A DNA stretch of 6,382 nt from Thermoplasmata archaeon. GTDB lineage: Archaea > Thermoplasmatota > Thermoplasmata > Lutacidiplasmatales > UBA184. The stretch's first letter is position 1. Every line of letters begins with the position of its first letter. The notes under the pieces are model-generated. The model saw only the letters and a list, made by a program, of their open reading frames with translations, did no database searches and had not been told where the DNA came from. Of the stretch, positions 5,824-6,382 are shown piece after piece. The position numbers and the translations under genes are program-made. The stretch spans positions 1 through 6,382 of the forward strand of contig JAJZDF010000037.1 of assembly GCA_021828715.1 (NCBI GenBank), written 5' to 3'.

Positions 5824-5931
5824 GGCCGGGACCGAGAGTCTCAGGCGGCGGGGGTCGGCCCCGTCGCGCTTTGAACCCGGGTCGAGGGATCCACAGTCCC
5901 CCAGGATAGGCCAAGCTACCCCATCCCGGCC
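5824..5931 (-). tRNA. tRNA-His (anticodon GTG) interrupted by a T-loop intron
   Basis: The minus strand folds as a cloverleaf. The acceptor stem GCCGGGA (5930-5924) pairs perfectly with TCCCGGC (5831-5825). The D-arm begins GGGTAGCTTGG. The anticodon stem encloses the seven-base loop CTGTGGA with anticodon GTG at 5894-5892. The variable region is four bases. The T-arm starts CCGGG then TTCAAA (5880-5870). The rest of the T-loop and stem (T, then CTCGG, 5837-5832) resumes after 32 bases. Two histidine identity marks are encoded: an extra G at -1 (5931) opposite C73 (5824). After C73 comes CTA, so CCA must be added after transcription. With the intron removed, every stem closes with only G-U wobbles plus one T-T at 13-22, as I recall also occurs in methanogen tRNA-His. 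Confidence 0.93.
5838..5869 (-). other. 32-nt archaeal tRNA intron at position 59/60 with bulge-helix-bulge motif
   Basis: The cloverleaf requires removal of exactly these bases to restore the seven-base T-loop TTCAAAT. Independently, the precursor folds as a bulge-helix-bulge. The outer helix is the T-stem CCGGG/CTCGG. Then comes a three-base bulge ACT (3' site, cut AC|T). A four-base-pair central helix joins exon TTCA (54-57) to intron TGAG (5843-5840). A three-base bulge AAG follows (5' site, cut AA|G). The intron then closes on itself through GCG/CGC and CGGGG/CCCCG with a CCGAC loop, broken by a C-C and an A-C mismatch. Both cuts between the second and third bulge bases give the same boundaries as the cloverleaf. 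The intron encodes nothing and is GC-rich. Confidence 0.88.
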
Positions 5932-5956
5932 ACGGCGCTCGGACGGAGCGTGCCCC

Positions 5957-5969
5957 TGAAAAGGTTTCC
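5957..5969 (-). promoter_or_regulatory. Probable tRNA-His promoter
   Basis: On the minus strand GGAAACCTTTTCA is the only A/T-rich stretch between the small membrane protein gene and the tRNA. A purine-rich GAAACC resembling a B recognition element precedes the TTTT core. The core centre (about 5961) is 30 bases from the tRNA 5' end, allowing a leader of a few bases that RNase P would remove. Confidence 0.55.
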
Positions 5970-5983
5970 GTCGGCCCGGGCGC

Positions 5984-6253
5984 CTACCGCCGGTCCGCAC
6001 CCTCAGGGTCCGCCAACCGCTGCCGGCGGCTCGCACCCTCCGCCGACGCGACGTAGAGGAAGAAGCTCCCGAGCCCGACCGCGAGAACGGCAGAGAGATA
6101 CGCTTCGAAGAAGATCCATCCCGCACCGGCCCAGACGAGGCCGGCGGCGAGCCCGACCCCGAGAGCAATCGTCAGAGCCCCTCCGAGAAGGAAGGTGGTT
6201 TCTCGCAGCACCGCGCCTCGCCTCTGCCTCCCCAGAAAGGAGGAGGAAATCAC
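5984..6253 (-). CDS. Small two-helix membrane protein of unknown function
   Basis: 89 residues from a GTG that overlaps the stop codon of the upstream methyltransferase gene (GTGA), indicating coupling. The protein has a short basic N-terminus (FLGRQRRGAVLR, 6-17), two strongly hydrophobic segments (about 20-45 and 47-69) joined by a short turn near AGAGW, and a charged tail with several Arg. The Arg residues before the first segment and after the second suggest both ends face the cytoplasm. A second GTG at 6211, preceded by GAGG at four bases, would give a 75-residue form that keeps both segments. I recognise no family. The hydrophobic pattern and gene coupling support it being real. Confidence 0.6.
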   Translation of the reverse strand: MISSSFLGRQRRGAVLRETTFLLGGALTIALGVGLAAGLVWAGAGWIFFEAYLSAVLAVGLGSFFLYVASAEGASRRQRLADPEGADRR

Positions 6254-6382
6254 TTGTAGGCCCAGACGACCGCCTGCCCGAAGAACCGCCACGGGACCCC
6301 GACATGGGCGAATCCCGCGCGGCCGAGCGCCTCGGTCTCGGCGCTGAGCGTGCACGGGTGATCGAAGCGCTCGTGCGCGTGC
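6250..6382 (-). CDS. C-terminal end of a probable class I SAM-dependent methyltransferase (partial)
   Basis: Only the last 43 residues are in the window; the gene continues beyond the right edge. The visible tail reads through HERFDHPCTLSAETEALG, then RAGFAHVGVPWRFFGQAV, and ends WAYK before TGA. This DHP-C/A-TL ... L..AGF..V...W+...AV pattern is typical of the last helix and strands of class I methyltransferases. The SAM-binding motifs lie outside the window, so the assignment rests on the tail alone and the substrate is unknown. It is the first of two coupled minus-strand genes upstream of tRNA-His. Confidence 0.65.
   Translation of the reverse strand, partial: HAHERFDHPCTLSAETEALGRAGFAHVGVPWRFFGQAVVWAYK

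Noticed and set aside
5836..5870. Interpretation of the disrupted T-arm as a broken tRNA pseudogene
   Set aside because: All stems close once 32 bases are removed, G-1 and C73 are intact, and the insertion carries a 3-4-3 bulge-helix-bulge with cuts at the exact boundaries. Random decay would not produce this.
4918..6168. 416-residue minus-strand open frame opposite the HAD gene
   Set aside because: It runs through the tRNA-His gene and the HAD catalytic motifs in antisense, with no domain signature of its own.
5984..6355. Longer 123-residue form of the small membrane protein starting at 6355
   Set aside because: The first 34 residues overlap the methyltransferase tail in another frame and are Arg/Gly-rich. 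The GTG at 6253 gives a coupled start without that overlap.
1..6382. CRISPR arrays, insertion sequences, attachment sites or other mobile elements
   Set aside because: No repeat-spacer pattern, transposase-like frame, terminal inverted repeats or phage-type genes are visible. The window looks like core chromosome.

Overview
The window comes from a GC-rich genome that is almost certainly archaeal. The archaeal signs are TATA-type promoters placed 24-35 bases upstream of start codons, at least two of which fit leaderless transcripts; a tRNA-His gene without an encoded CCA that carries an intron with a bulge-helix-bulge splice structure; an HTH regulator of a type common in archaea; and a CoaC domain lacking the bacterial cysteine motif. 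The proteins are not strongly acidic, which argues against haloarchaea. A mesophilic, GC-rich euryarchaeote such as an uncultured Thermoplasmata lineage is my best guess, but the lineage is inference.

Layout. Bases 1-1739 (minus) hold the sucCD operon for ADP-forming succinyl-CoA synthetase: complete sucC, then sucD cut by the left edge. A 180-base divergent region (1740-1919) contains a TATA box, two dyad elements and a short tandem repeat. It leads into a ZIP-family metal transporter (1920-2693, plus), followed 103 bases later by a protein joining an archaeal HTH domain to a probable ferritin-like helical domain (2797-3582). That gene converges with and overlaps by 21 bases coaBC (3562-4875, minus), which makes 4'-phosphopantetheine for coenzyme A. 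A 78-base divergent promoter region (4876-4953) serves coaBC and a HAD-family phosphatase (4954-5823, plus). Immediately after the HAD stop, on the minus strand, lies tRNA-His(GTG) (5824-5931). Upstream of it, also on the minus strand, are a two-helix small membrane protein (5984-6253) and the last 43 residues of a probable SAM-dependent methyltransferase (6250-6382), overlapping by four bases.

How the parts relate. sucCD and coaBC are both central to CoA metabolism but are separate transcription units. The ZIP transporter and HTH/ferritin-like protein look like a metal-uptake and sensing pair: no promoter is visible between them, and they share a GGGACCCGG-containing element. That pairing is a hypothesis. 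There is no stretch longer than 180 bases without a gene.

The most notable feature is the tRNA-His gene. It is interrupted in the T-loop between positions 59 and 60 by a 32-base intron. The splice points inferred from the tRNA cloverleaf coincide exactly with the cleavage points predicted from a bulge-helix-bulge structure (two 3-base bulges separated by 4 base pairs). Ordinary annotation could easily miss this gene.
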